Of a stretch of DNA of 64,000 bases, positions 23,280 through 31,232 are shown one piece after another; position 1 is the first letter of the stretch, and the number at the start of each line of letters is the position of its first letter. The stretch is from UBA4085 sp964556755. Lineage in GTDB: Bacteria; Acidobacteriota; Aminicenantia; Aminicenantales; UBA4085. The notes under the pieces were generated by a model. It ran no database searches. It saw only the letters and a program-made list of their open reading frames with translations, and was not told the DNA's origin. The stretch spans positions 62,001-126,000 of the forward strand of contig CAZKXI010000007.1 in the NCBI GenBank assembly GCA_964556755.1. Reading direction: 5' to 3'. A program made the translations under genes and the position numbers.

Positions 23280-25775
23280 CTACTTGCGCAGCAGCCGGAC
23301 GGTCTTGATCTCGTAGGGCTTCAGGGGGATGGTCAGAGCCTTCCCTTCGCCGAGGGGCCCGCCCAGAGGCCGTTCAATGAGATCGACCTCGGTCGCGATC
23401 GCTTCCCAGGGCAGGTCCAGCCTGGCCTCGGTCTCCCGGCCTTCGGCTTCGTAGAGGCGTACGATCCAGCCCCGCTCGTAATAGCCGGTCTCCTTCTTCA
23501 GGGCCGCGAGGACGACGTTGGCGGGCCCGGCCTGGACGAAGGACGTCTCGGCGGGCAGGGCGCCTGCGTGGGCCATGGGCGCGTGAGCCAGGAGCGGAGC
23601 GTTGAACTCATGCCCGCGGCGGAGGGTGCCGCCGGCTTTCCAATCCCCCTTGTGGGGATAGAGGGCCAGCCGGGCCTGTTGGGCGCCTCGATCGGCCTCC
23701 GGATCGGGGTAGGTGGCTCCATGCCACAGCGAGACGGCGGCTTCCGAGCCTCTGACGTCGAAGCCGTATTTGCCGTCGTTGAGGATTCCCACCCCATAGG
23801 CGCCGCTCTTGTCGCCGACGTCGATCCAGCGCAGGGCCGGCGCTTCGGTCCCGTCGGCCGGGCGGGTGATCGTGCCGTAGGGGATCTCGAACTCGGCCGA
23901 GGACGCGTCCAAGGCCAGCGGGAAGGCGGCCTTGATCATGACGTTGCGCTCCTGCCAGTCGCCGCCGACGCGGATGTCGACCCTCGGGACGCCGCGGACG
24001 AGGGCGATCTCCTGGACGAAGGAGGAGCCGCGGAAGGAGGACCGGATGCGCAAGACGCCGCGGACGGGGCCGGCCTCGATGACTTCGACCTTGCTCCCGC
24101 CCTCCCCTATCGCGGCCAGCGTCTGCTTGAGCCCCAGCTCCCAAGCCGACATATTCTCGGGCTCGTCGGCGACGGCCCGCAGATAGGCGGGCGATCGGAG
24201 GACCTCGCGGCCCGAGGTCTTGTCGAAAAGGCTCGTCAGGCGCCCCGTCCGGGCGTCGACGGCCAGGCGAAAGAACTCGTTCTCCAGGCCGGCGGCCTTG
24301 ACGGCCACGGGGCGGGAGGGCTTGGCGGGCGCCCGGCGCTCGACCCGGTAGAGCTTGTAGCCGAGCGAGGGGACGTCCTCGGCCACGAAGAGGAGGCGCG
24401 AAGCGGTCCGGCCCTGGCCGTCGATCTCCTTGACGATCTGAGACGGGACTTCCGCGCCCCCGGCGTCGACGACGCGCAGAGGCCCCTCGACCGGGAAGGG
24501 AAGGCCGGCCGTGACGACGTCGCTGCGGAGCCAGGTCAGCGGATTGTAGATGACCAGCGGCTGGCCCTCGCCCCGGGTGTCGATGGCGGCGGAGATCGTC
24601 TCCAGCGAGAAGTCCAGGGCCCGGCGGCCGCGCTCGCGGGCCTGGGCGTAGAAGGCCAGGGCCTCGTCATAGACGGGGCCGATGCTCGAGCCGTCCAGGA
24701 TGTCGTGGAACTGGTTGCGCAGGACGATCTTCCAGGCTTCCTCGATGTCCCGCTCGGGATAGTAGTCGCGATACCCGCCGGCCGCGGCCAGGGTGGAGAA
24801 CTTCTCGGCCGTGGTCAGCAGGCTCTCCATCTCCCGGTTGGCCCTCTTGGTCTCGGCTTGAGTGGTGTAGCAGGCCGGAAAGGTGAAGTTCAGCTCGCGC
24901 GAGACCACGGGAAGACGGGGGCCGGCGGCCTCGACGATCTTGAAGAAGGCTTCGGGAGTGGCGAACTCGAGGCGGGGATGCTCGGGATCCCGTCGCAGGG
25001 CTCGGATCGCCTCCAGGTCGGAGTCGCGGGGTCCTCCGCCGTGGTCGCCGGCCCCGTAGAGGATCATGAAGTCCCGCAGCGGGCCCTGCCCGGCGGCCTG
25101 GAGGAGCGTGGAGCGGATCCCGTCCTTGAGGGAGACGTTGTACCAGCCCTGCGGCACATAGCAGAGGACCTTGGTTGCGTCGCGGCCCTGCCACCAGAAG
25201 GCCGGCGTGGCGTCGGGGGCGCAGCGGCCGAAGACGTAATAGGAGATGCCGGCCTTGGCCAGGATCTGGGGCAGCTGCCAGCTATGGCCGAAGGAATCGG
25301 GGTTCCAGCCGACCTTGACGTCGACGCCGAAGCTGTCCAGGAAATAGCGCTTGCCGAAGAGCAGCTGGCGGGCCAGGGACTCCCCGTCCGGCATGTTGAG
25401 GTCGGGCTCGGCCCACATCCCCCCCACAGGAATCCAAGTCCCCTGCCGGATCCTCTCCTTGATGGCGGCGAAGAGGGCCGGGTCGGCCTTGGCCACCGCC
25501 TCGTAGACGGCCGGCTGGCTCTGGGCGAAGGTCAGGCCCGGCATCTTGTCCATCTGGGCCAGGGTGCCCCGGAAGGTCTGCAGGGCCACGTCGAGAACCG
25601 ACTCTTCCCAGCGCCACAGCCAGCTGAGGTCGATGTGGGCGTGCCCGACGAGGCGGGCGGTCAGATCCGAGGGCCGAGGCGCGGCGGGCTGGCCCGAAGC
25701 CTGCCCCGGGGCCAAGGCGGCCGGGAGGAAGGCCAGGACGGCGATGCAGACGGACAGACGACGGCACGGGGACAT
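23280..25775 (-). CDS. GH38 family alpha-mannosidase, secreted
   Basis: 831 aa with signal peptide (MSPCRRLSVCIAVLAFLPAALA). Catalytic domain: zinc-binding VGHAHIDLSWLWRWEE near 43-58, GMWAEPDLNMPDGESLARQ, nucleophile Asp in KVGWNPDSFGHSWQLPQIL near 158, and GAGDHGGGPRDSD supplying another zinc His. A mid alpha-helical bundle (ERDIEEAWKIVLRNQFHDILDGSSI) and the C-terminal beta domain (GLENEFFRLAVDARTGRLTSLFDK, WIVRLYEAEGRETEARL) complete the family's architecture. It releases alpha-linked mannose, for example from N-glycans. GGGAG precedes the ATG; 35 bases after the barrel-protein gene. The 188 bases between it and the next gene hold only a GC-rich stretch and that gene's promoter. Confidence 0.92.
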   Translation of the reverse strand: MSPCRRLSVCIAVLAFLPAALAPGQASGQPAAPRPSDLTARLVGHAHIDLSWLWRWEESVLDVALQTFRGTLAQMDKMPGLTFAQSQPAVYEAVAKADPALFAAIKERIRQGTWIPVGGMWAEPDLNMPDGESLARQLLFGKRYFLDSFGVDVKVGWNPDSFGHSWQLPQILAKAGISYYVFGRCAPDATPAFWWQGRDATKVLCYVPQGWYNVSLKDGIRSTLLQAAGQGPLRDFMILYGAGDHGGGPRDSDLEAIRALRRDPEHPRLEFATPEAFFKIVEAAGPRLPVVSRELNFTFPACYTTQAETKRANREMESLLTTAEKFSTLAAAGGYRDYYPERDIEEAWKIVLRNQFHDILDGSSIGPVYDEALAFYAQARERGRRALDFSLETISAAIDTRGEGQPLVIYNPLTWLRSDVVTAGLPFPVEGPLRVVDAGGAEVPSQIVKEIDGQGRTASRLLFVAEDVPSLGYKLYRVERRAPAKPSRPVAVKAAGLENEFFRLAVDARTGRLTSLFDKTSGREVLRSPAYLRAVADEPENMSAWELGLKQTLAAIGEGGSKVEVIEAGPVRGVLRIRSSFRGSSFVQEIALVRGVPRVDIRVGGDWQERNVMIKAAFPLALDASSAEFEIPYGTITRPADGTEAPALRWIDVGDKSGAYGVGILNDGKYGFDVRGSEAAVSLWHGATYPDPEADRGAQQARLALYPHKGDWKAGGTLRRGHEFNAPLLAHAPMAHAGALPAETSFVQAGPANVVLAALKKETGYYERGWIVRLYEAEGRETEARLDLPWEAIATEVDLIERPLGGPLGEGKALTIPLKPYEIKTVRLLRK

Positions 25776-25810
25776 GGCGGACTCCCTTCCGGCCCGGCGC
25801 CGCCGGGCCT

Positions 25811-26593
25811 TTAGAACTCGAATCCGGCGGCGATCCCGATGTTGAACAGGCTGGGCTTGTTGAGCGACAGCCAGTCCGTGGCCTTGATCGCGTCGCGCAG
25901 GTTCTTGTCGAGGATGTTGTTGTACTCGAAGTGGGGCCGAACGTAGAAGCCGCCGGCGAAGGTGTAGGTCAGGCCGGCCTCCAGGACGACGGCCGAGAGC
26001 GTCCCGGAGTCGTAGGGCACGTAGTATTCGTTGAACTTGGCGTTGGCGAAGGCGAAGCGGACGGCGCCGGCCAGGGTCAGCCCCTCGGCCACGTCCGATT
26101 CATAGGCCAGGCCGACGTCGCCGACATAGCCGCCCTTGTTGTCGATGACGTCGATGTAGTGGTTGGTCTCCAGGCTGAAGTCGCCCAGGGCGTAGGCGAC
26201 GCCGACCTCGATCTCGCCGGTCGTCGGGGACCAGTCGGGGTCCTGATTGGGGTAGGCGTAGATGTTGAAGGCCGGGGAGATGGTGAACCCGCCCGCCTCG
26301 AATTCGTAGGACAGGCGGTAGTCGATCTCGTTGAACTGGCCGGCGTTGGCCTCGCCCGAGTTGAGGACATAATTGCCCCAGAGGGCGAAGGTCAGGCCGC
26401 CCCATCCGACCCATGCGCTCGGCTGCAGGACCGCTCCCTCGCTCCAGGCCAGCGACCGCCAGATGTACTTGGAGTTGGCGTCGAGCTCGAAGCCGGCCGT
26501 CCAGGCCGGGCCCTCCGACTCTTGGGCGAAGGACGCCGCGGCGGACAAGGACAGAAGGACCAAACCGACGACGACGGAACGGGAGATGGGCAT
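25811..26593 (-). CDS. Predicted outer-membrane beta-barrel protein (porin-like)
   Basis: 260 aa from the ATG at 26593: signal peptide MPISRSVVVGLVLLSLSAAASFA, then alternating beta strands (GFELDANSKYIWRSLAW, LTFALWGNYVLNSG, EIDYRLSYEFEAGGFTISPA, VGVAYALGDFSLETNHYID, LEAGLTYTFAGGFYVRPHFEY) ending in ..IGIAAGFEF with terminal Phe, a barrel-assembly signal. The opening strand recalls TorF-family putative porins. No binding motif is visible. It precedes GH38 in the same direction and may be the outer-membrane entry route for its substrate or products; that is inference. A longer frame to 26662 is rejected because its start falls inside the promoter. Confidence 0.68.
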   Translation of the reverse strand: MPISRSVVVGLVLLSLSAAASFAQESEGPAWTAGFELDANSKYIWRSLAWSEGAVLQPSAWVGWGGLTFALWGNYVLNSGEANAGQFNEIDYRLSYEFEAGGFTISPAFNIYAYPNQDPDWSPTTGEIEVGVAYALGDFSLETNHYIDVIDNKGGYVGDVGLAYESDVAEGLTLAGAVRFAFANAKFNEYYVPYDSGTLSAVVLEAGLTYTFAGGFYVRPHFEYNNILDKNLRDAIKATDWLSLNKPSLFNIGIAAGFEF

Positions 26594-26633
26594 GGGACCT
26601 GCGCCTCCTGGGACGGAAATCCTGAACCGGCTC

Positions 26634-26662
26634 ATCATAGTGAAAGCCCGACCGGGGGTCAA
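26634..26662 (-). promoter_or_regulatory. Sigma-70-like promoter of barrel protein and GH38
   Basis: On the minus strand TTGACC (26662-26657), 17 bases, TATGAT (26639-26634), about 40 bases before the ATG at 26593. The -35 box abuts a degenerate hairpin repeat at 26665-26702. Confidence 0.6.
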
Positions 26663-26664
26663 TA

Positions 26665-26702
26665 AAAGATAGGGGGATATCGTCCAGGGGCGTTCCCTAT
26701 TT
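26665..26702. repeat. Degenerate single hairpin-repeat unit
   Basis: GATAGGG and CCCTATTT arms enclose a core unrelated to copies A-C. On the minus strand the AAATAGGG edge forms the stop codon (AAA TAG) of the serine hydrolase gene. Confidence 0.55.
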
Positions 26703-27920
26703 GATGATCGAGGCGGCGACGGCGTTGGCCAGGCGGCTGCGCATGGCGATGATCGAGCCTCCGTCGTCGGGGTGGACGCGGTTGGTCAGGAAGATGACGG
26801 CCGTCTGGGTCTCCGGATCGAGCCAGAGGGAGGTTCCGGTATAGCCGGAGTGGCCGTACGATCCCGGGGCGAACACGTCGCCGGCAACGCTGGCGTAGGC
26901 CGAGCTGAGGTCCCAGCCCAGGCCGCGGCCCTTGTCCGGCGCCTTCGGGTAGACCGAGGTCATGCGCGCGACGGTCAGGGGCGAGAGGATCCGACGGCCC
27001 TTGTACTCGCCCCGGCCCAGCATCATCTGGGAGAAGACGGCCAGGTCGTCGGCCGTCGAGAAGAGGCCGGCGTTGCCGGAGACGCCGCCCTGGGCCCGGG
27101 CCAGCGGGTCGTGGACGACGCCGCGCAGGGGCTTCCCCTCATAGACCTGGGTCGGCACGACGAGCGGCAGGAATTCGGCCGGCGGATTGTAGAAGGTGTG
27201 GGCCATGCCCAGGGGCTTGAAGATCTCCTCGGCCGAGAAATCGGCGACGCTGCGGCGGGCGATCTTCTTGACGATGGCGGCCAGGGTGATGTAGTTGAGG
27301 CAGGAGTAGGTAAACCTCTCGCCGGGCGGGCTTTCCTTGGGCAGGCTGCCGATGTGGATGACCAGCGACTCGACCGGAACCGGCGTGCCGTACTTCTTCT
27401 CCACCTCGGGGGCATCGGTATAGGGCGGCAGGCCCGAGGTGTGGGTCATCAGGTGCCACAGCCGGATGTCCTCCCCCGGCTTCCCATCCGGGCCCTGGAT
27501 GGGCGCGAACTCGGGGATGTAGTCCTTGACCTTCTCGTAGAGCGACAGCTCGCCCCTCTCGGCCAGGATCATCACCGAGGTGGCCGTGGCGATGGGCTTG
27601 GTCAGGGAGGCCAGGTCGAAGATCATGTCCGCCGTCATCGGCAGGCGCTCCGGCACCGTCTGGCTGTCCCCGAAGGCCTCCCGCAGGACCACCTTGCCCT
27701 TGCGCTGGACGAGGACCACGGCCCCCGGGAAGTCCTTGCGGTCGACCGCCTCGCGGACGATGGCCGAGACGCGCTTGAGCCGGTCCGGATCCATGCCCGC
27801 ATCGCGGATGCTGCCGCCGGGCAAGCCCTTGCCGCCGCACGCGGCGGCGGCCCAGACGGCCAGCGCGGACAGGACGGCGGCCCAGCCGGGCGCGAGGCGG
27901 GAGCGGTGGAGCGGCTTCAA
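26697..27920 (-). CDS. Serine hydrolase of the class C beta-lactamase/PBP family, lipoprotein
   Basis: 407 aa if started at the TTG at 27920, which overlaps the TGA of uspA as TTGA. N-terminal hydrophobic segment ends AVWAAAACGG, a lipobox. Catalytic motifs of Pfam Beta-lactamase: SLTK (FDLASLTKPIATATS, nucleophile Ser), YSCLNY (Tyr-x-x-Asn) and a terminal YGHSGYTGTS in place of KTG. Other landmarks are LWHLMTHTSGLPPY and GGVSGNAGLFSTADDLAVFS. Such proteins are usually esterases, D-aminopeptidases or peptidoglycan enzymes rather than true resistance lactamases. Stop codon is provided by the hairpin repeat at 26665. A longer frame running back to 28652 crosses uspA and is rejected. Confidence 0.82.
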   Translation of the reverse strand: MKPLHRSRLAPGWAAVLSALAVWAAAACGGKGLPGGSIRDAGMDPDRLKRVSAIVREAVDRKDFPGAVVLVQRKGKVVLREAFGDSQTVPERLPMTADMIFDLASLTKPIATATSVMILAERGELSLYEKVKDYIPEFAPIQGPDGKPGEDIRLWHLMTHTSGLPPYTDAPEVEKKYGTPVPVESLVIHIGSLPKESPPGERFTYSCLNYITLAAIVKKIARRSVADFSAEEIFKPLGMAHTFYNPPAEFLPLVVPTQVYEGKPLRGVVHDPLARAQGGVSGNAGLFSTADDLAVFSQMMLGRGEYKGRRILSPLTVARMTSVYPKAPDKGRGLGWDLSSAYASVAGDVFAPGSYGHSGYTGTSLWLDPETQTAVIFLTNRVHPDDGGSIIAMRSRLANAVAASIIK

Positions 27921-28366
27921 GGGCGCTGTTCGCGAACGGCGAAGACCGGGCAGGGCGCGTGGCGGATGACCTTCTCGGCCACGGAGCCGAGGAGCAGGTG
28001 ATGCCAGCCGGTGTGGCCGTGGGTGGCGATGACGATCAGCTCGACCTTCTCCTCCTCGGCGATCCGGATGATCTCCTTGGCCGGATGGCCGTGGCCGAGC
28101 AGGGCCCGGGCCGCCATACCGGCCGGAACGGCCGTCTTGAGCAGCTCGTCCAGCTTGGCCTCGGCGTCCTTGTGCAGGATGCCCTCGTACTCCGGGACCT
28201 CGAACTCGAAGTTGGGATCGGTCGGCTTGGGCGGCAGGATGGGGATGACGTTGGCCACCAGCAGCTCGGCCTTGAAGAGGCCGGCCAGGTCGGTCGCGGC
28301 GGCCAGCCCCCGGAGCGAGGCCTCGGAGAAGTCCGTCGGGCAGAGTATCTTCTTGATGGCCAGCAT
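27917..28366 (-). CDS. Universal stress protein (UspA family)
   Basis: 149 aa. KKILCPTDFSEASLRGL at the N-terminus and IATHGHTGWHHLLLGSVAEKVIRHAPCPVFAV at the C-terminus (cited in parts: THG, nine residues, GS) give the ATP-binding loop of the MJ0577-type subgroup, with Ala instead of Gly at the first loop position. A cytoplasmic stress-response protein. GGAAGG precedes the ATG. It overlaps the start of the serine hydrolase gene by 4 bases. Confidence 0.92.
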   Translation of the reverse strand: MLAIKKILCPTDFSEASLRGLAAATDLAGLFKAELLVANVIPILPPKPTDPNFEFEVPEYEGILHKDAEAKLDELLKTAVPAGMAARALLGHGHPAKEIIRIAEEEKVELIVIATHGHTGWHHLLLGSVAEKVIRHAPCPVFAVREQRP

Positions 28367-28412
28367 CGGCCCTTCCTTTCCGCGGCTTCATCGCGCCGCG
28401 CCCGCGGCCCTT

Positions 28413-28441
28413 GTTTAGCACAGCCCTCCGAGCCCTGTCAA
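28413..28441 (-). promoter_or_regulatory. Sigma-70-like promoter of uspA and serine hydrolase
   Basis: On the minus strand a perfect TTGACA (28441-28436), 17 bases, then CTAAAC (28418-28413). The -10 match is weak. It lies about 47 bases before the ATG at 28366. Confidence 0.45.
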
Positions 28442-28506
28442 TTTGGGTCGACAAGGCCGTGTTGACGGACGAAGGAGGTTCGGCGAGAATGAGGCTGGAG
28501 CGCCGC

Positions 28507-29256
28507 ATGAAAAGAACCCTCCTCGGCCTGTCTCTCGCCTTCCTCCTCCTGGCCTTCGGGACCGCCTGCAAGAAGACGGTCACCACTCCCGGGGGAAGCC
28601 TGACCTTCAGCGGCCGCGTCACCCGCAACGGCCAGGGCGCGGCGGGGATCACGGTCTATCTCTCCTGGAAGACGTCGAGGGCCGCGACCACGGGCGCCGA
28701 CGGGACCTTCAGCTTCGGCGACGTCGAGGGCAGCCAATTCTTCCTGACGCCGTCTCTTCCCGCGACGGGCTTCTCCCCCTCCAACTTCGAGCTGACGACG
28801 ACCTCGCGCAGCGACCTCGACTTCCAGATCACCGCGCCCGCCTACGGCGCCGCCGTCGGGCGCCAGATGGCCGATTTTCTCCTGAGAAACCAGGGCGGCA
28901 CGCCGGTCAGCCTGACGCAATTCCACGGCAGCGTCGTGCTGGTCGACTTCTCCGCCTCCTGGTGCGGGCCCTGCCGCAGCGAGGCGGCTCGCCTGGAGGC
29001 TCTCTTCGACGAGTATAAGGACCGCGGCCTGGTCATCCTGACCATCCTCATCGACGGCGCTTCGGCGGCCGAATGGGCGGCCCAATACGGACTCTCTTTC
29101 CCGGTCTTGGAGGATGCCGGCAACGCCCAGTGGGGCATCTACGGCGAAGGCTACATCCCGCTCAACATGATCCTCGACCGCAACCTGACCATCCGCTACA
29201 AGCAAAGCGGATTCAGCGAGGCGGCCATCATGGCCGAGATCGAGAAGTACCTCTGA
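28507..29256 (+). CDS. TlpA/thioredoxin-like lipoprotein with carboxypeptidase-regulatory-like domain
   Basis: 249 aa from the ATG at 28507 (GGAG 6 bases upstream; an in-frame ATG at 28489 is possible). N-terminal segment LLGLSLAFLLLAFGTACKK suggests export and possible lipidation. Residues about 30-105 are a beta-sandwich of the carboxypeptidase-regulatory type (LTFSGRVTRNGQGAAGITVY, TTGADGTFSFGDVEG). Residues about 120-249 form a thioredoxin fold with SASWCGPCRSEAARLEAL (active CGPC), GLVILTILID and YIPLNMILDRN (cis-Pro loop). It would act as a periplasmic thiol-disulfide reductant. Its TGA directly abuts the stop of the converging TlpA-barrel gene at the palindrome TGATCA. Confidence 0.85.
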   Translation: MKRTLLGLSLAFLLLAFGTACKKTVTTPGGSLTFSGRVTRNGQGAAGITVYLSWKTSRAATTGADGTFSFGDVEGSQFFLTPSLPATGFSPSNFELTTTSRSDLDFQITAPAYGAAVGRQMADFLLRNQGGTPVSLTQFHGSVVLVDFSASWCGPCRSEAARLEALFDEYKDRGLVILTILIDGASAAEWAAQYGLSFPVLEDAGNAQWGIYGEGYIPLNMILDRNLTIRYKQSGFSEAAIMAEIEKYL

Positions 29257-31230
29257 TCAGTAGCGGACCACGGCTTCCAGGCGCAGGCCGGTAAACGGCG
29301 GCAAGGCCTTGCAGACCCCGCCGGCGCACTTGGTCGACCCCTTGCTCGATCCGACGAAGGCGCGCAGATAGAGGAACGTGCCGGCCTTCCACTCCAGCTG
29401 GGCCCCGGCCCATCGACTGCGGCCGGTCAGGGCTTCGACCGACGGCTCGCTGGACCTCTCATAGAGCAGGGCCGCCACCCAGCGCGGCGAGGCGTGCAGG
29501 GACAGCCCGGCCCGGTCCTCGGAATAGGCGTATTCGGCCCCCCGGAACTCCTTGCGCTTCCAGTCCGCCTCCAGGCTCCATCGCCCCCCCAGCGGAAGCG
29601 AGGCGTTGATCTGGCCGTGAACGGTGTCGCCGTCGGTGGCCAGGAAGGCGACCGAGTCGGCCTCCTCCCTCCGCCATCCGGCCAGGACATGGACGTAACC
29701 GCCGCCGCCGAGCTTCTTCTCCCAGCCTCCGTAGACGTGGAAGATAGCCCGCCGGTAGGCCCCGAAGAGATCGTGCCGCTCCGGCGCGTCGCGAATCCAG
29801 GACAATCGGATGTACGCCAGCGCCTCCGCCTCGGGCCAGAAGCGGTCCAGGCGCAGGGCGGCCGCCGCGACGCCGGTGCGGTCCTCGTCGAACTGGTCGG
29901 CCAGGATGTCCAGCTCCTCCCCCTCCAAGATCGGCGGCCGGGCGTACTCGAAGCTGAAGTCGCGGTAGTCCTTGACCTCCAGGAGGGCCCCGATCCGGCT
30001 CGTCCGATAGGAGGCTTGAAGGTAAAGGCCGTGCCCGGAGACCGGCTCCTCGGCTCCGAGGACCGAGCGGCGGATGAGCGAGAGCTCGCCGTAGAAGGAG
30101 GCGCCGCCCAGAAGGGACGGGATCTCCATCGTCAGCGAGCCGAGGCCGGCCGAGCGGCTCTCGTATTCCGCGCCCGGCTCCAGGCCCGCCGCCACGGCGT
30201 TGAAGCCGAGACGGGCGTTGCCCCAGGCCCGCCACCGGACGGCGCCTCCGGCCACGCGATCCCGCACGGAAGCGTCCTCCTCCCGCTCGATCCAGCCGCC
30301 GAAGACCTGCCCCTCCCACCGGCCCGATCCGAAGGAGGCCCGGCCGCCCCGCACGGTCGTGTCGACGACGTGCTCCAGCCCTTCCCTCTCGAAGATCTTC
30401 AGGACGCTGAAGACCATCCCCCGACCCAGCGACAAGTGGAAGTCTCCCAGGCGGGCGCTCCAGCCCCGTCCGGTCTGCTCCAGGAAGACCTTGGCCAGCC
30501 GGAAATCGGCCGCGGCCGGAGAGAAGTCCAAGCCGGCGTCGGCCCTGAGGCCGATCAGCGCGCCCTTGCGGGACAAGGTCAGGTCCAGCTGGTTGAGGAC
30601 CTGCGAGGACCTTCCCTCCCGCCCCGCGATTGCCGCATCGTCGGTGAAGCGGCGGAAGAGGAAGGATTCGCTGATCCCCGGAGACAGCCTCGGGGCGGGA
30701 GCGGATTCCGTCGCCCGCTCGGGCCGGGCCAGGAGCGCGGCCAGCCTCTCCTCCAGGCCCGTCTCGTCGCCCGGGCTGTATCCCTGGTGGACATGGGCGA
30801 TCCGGCCGCCCTTGTCGATCAGGACCGTGAACGGAAGCGTCAGGCGGGGATTGTACAGGGCCACGACCCTCGACTCGGAGTCGAGCAGAACGGGCATGGT
30901 ATAGCCGTAGCGGCGGACGAAAGCGGCCACCCCGGCGGCCGAAGCGGGCGCGTCGACGCTGACCGCCAGCACCGTGACGCCGCGGTCGGCGTAGGCGTCG
31001 GCCAGCTTCTGCAGGTGGGGCAGCTCCTTGGCGCAGGGCAGGCACCAAGTGGCCCAAAAGCTGATCAGGACCGGGCCCCTCTGCCAAAGGTCGCCGAGAC
31101 GGACCTCGCCCCCCGACAAATCCTTGAGGGAGAAATCGTAGGCCTGCTGGGCCGCGGCCGGCAGCGGCCAAGCCGCCAGGACCGCCGCCGCGAGGAAAGC
31201 CGAAGCGCGCCGCCCCATCGGCCGATCCAT
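29257..31230 (-). CDS. Fusion of TlpA-like thioredoxin with an outer-membrane beta-barrel
   Basis: 657 aa. Signal peptide (ASAFLAAAVLAAWPLPAAA). Residues ~28-165 are a TlpA domain: FSLKDLSGGEVRLGDLW, SFWATWCLPCAKELPHLQKL (Cys63, Cys66) and LTLPFTVLIDKGGRIAHVHQG. From ~185 on there are about 16-18 beta-strand-like stretches (SQVLNQLDLTLSRKGALIGL, SARLGDFHLSLGRGMVFSVL, AAALRLDRFWPEAEALAYIR, VYGGWEKKLGGGGYVHVLAG) as in DUF6029-type barrels, ending KCAGGVCKALPPFTG (Cys635, Cys640) and a terminal EAVVRY aromatic end. The C-terminal Cys pair could be a redox partner for the fused thioredoxin. Three bases after the aminotransferase stop, so in one operon. I see no frame break at the domain junction. 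Confidence 0.8.
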   Translation of the reverse strand: MDRPMGRRASAFLAAAVLAAWPLPAAAQQAYDFSLKDLSGGEVRLGDLWQRGPVLISFWATWCLPCAKELPHLQKLADAYADRGVTVLAVSVDAPASAAGVAAFVRRYGYTMPVLLDSESRVVALYNPRLTLPFTVLIDKGGRIAHVHQGYSPGDETGLEERLAALLARPERATESAPAPRLSPGISESFLFRRFTDDAAIAGREGRSSQVLNQLDLTLSRKGALIGLRADAGLDFSPAAADFRLAKVFLEQTGRGWSARLGDFHLSLGRGMVFSVLKIFEREGLEHVVDTTVRGGRASFGSGRWEGQVFGGWIEREEDASVRDRVAGGAVRWRAWGNARLGFNAVAAGLEPGAEYESRSAGLGSLTMEIPSLLGGASFYGELSLIRRSVLGAEEPVSGHGLYLQASYRTSRIGALLEVKDYRDFSFEYARPPILEGEELDILADQFDEDRTGVAAAALRLDRFWPEAEALAYIRLSWIRDAPERHDLFGAYRRAIFHVYGGWEKKLGGGGYVHVLAGWRREEADSVAFLATDGDTVHGQINASLPLGGRWSLEADWKRKEFRGAEYAYSEDRAGLSLHASPRWVAALLYERSSEPSVEALTGRSRWAGAQLEWKAGTFLYLRAFVGSSKGSTKCAGGVCKALPPFTGLRLEAVVRY

Positions 31231-31232
31231 TC

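Noticed and set aside
26697..28652. 651-codon version of the serine hydrolase
   Set aside because: The extension crosses uspA in another frame; TTG at 27920 coupled to the uspA stop is more credible.
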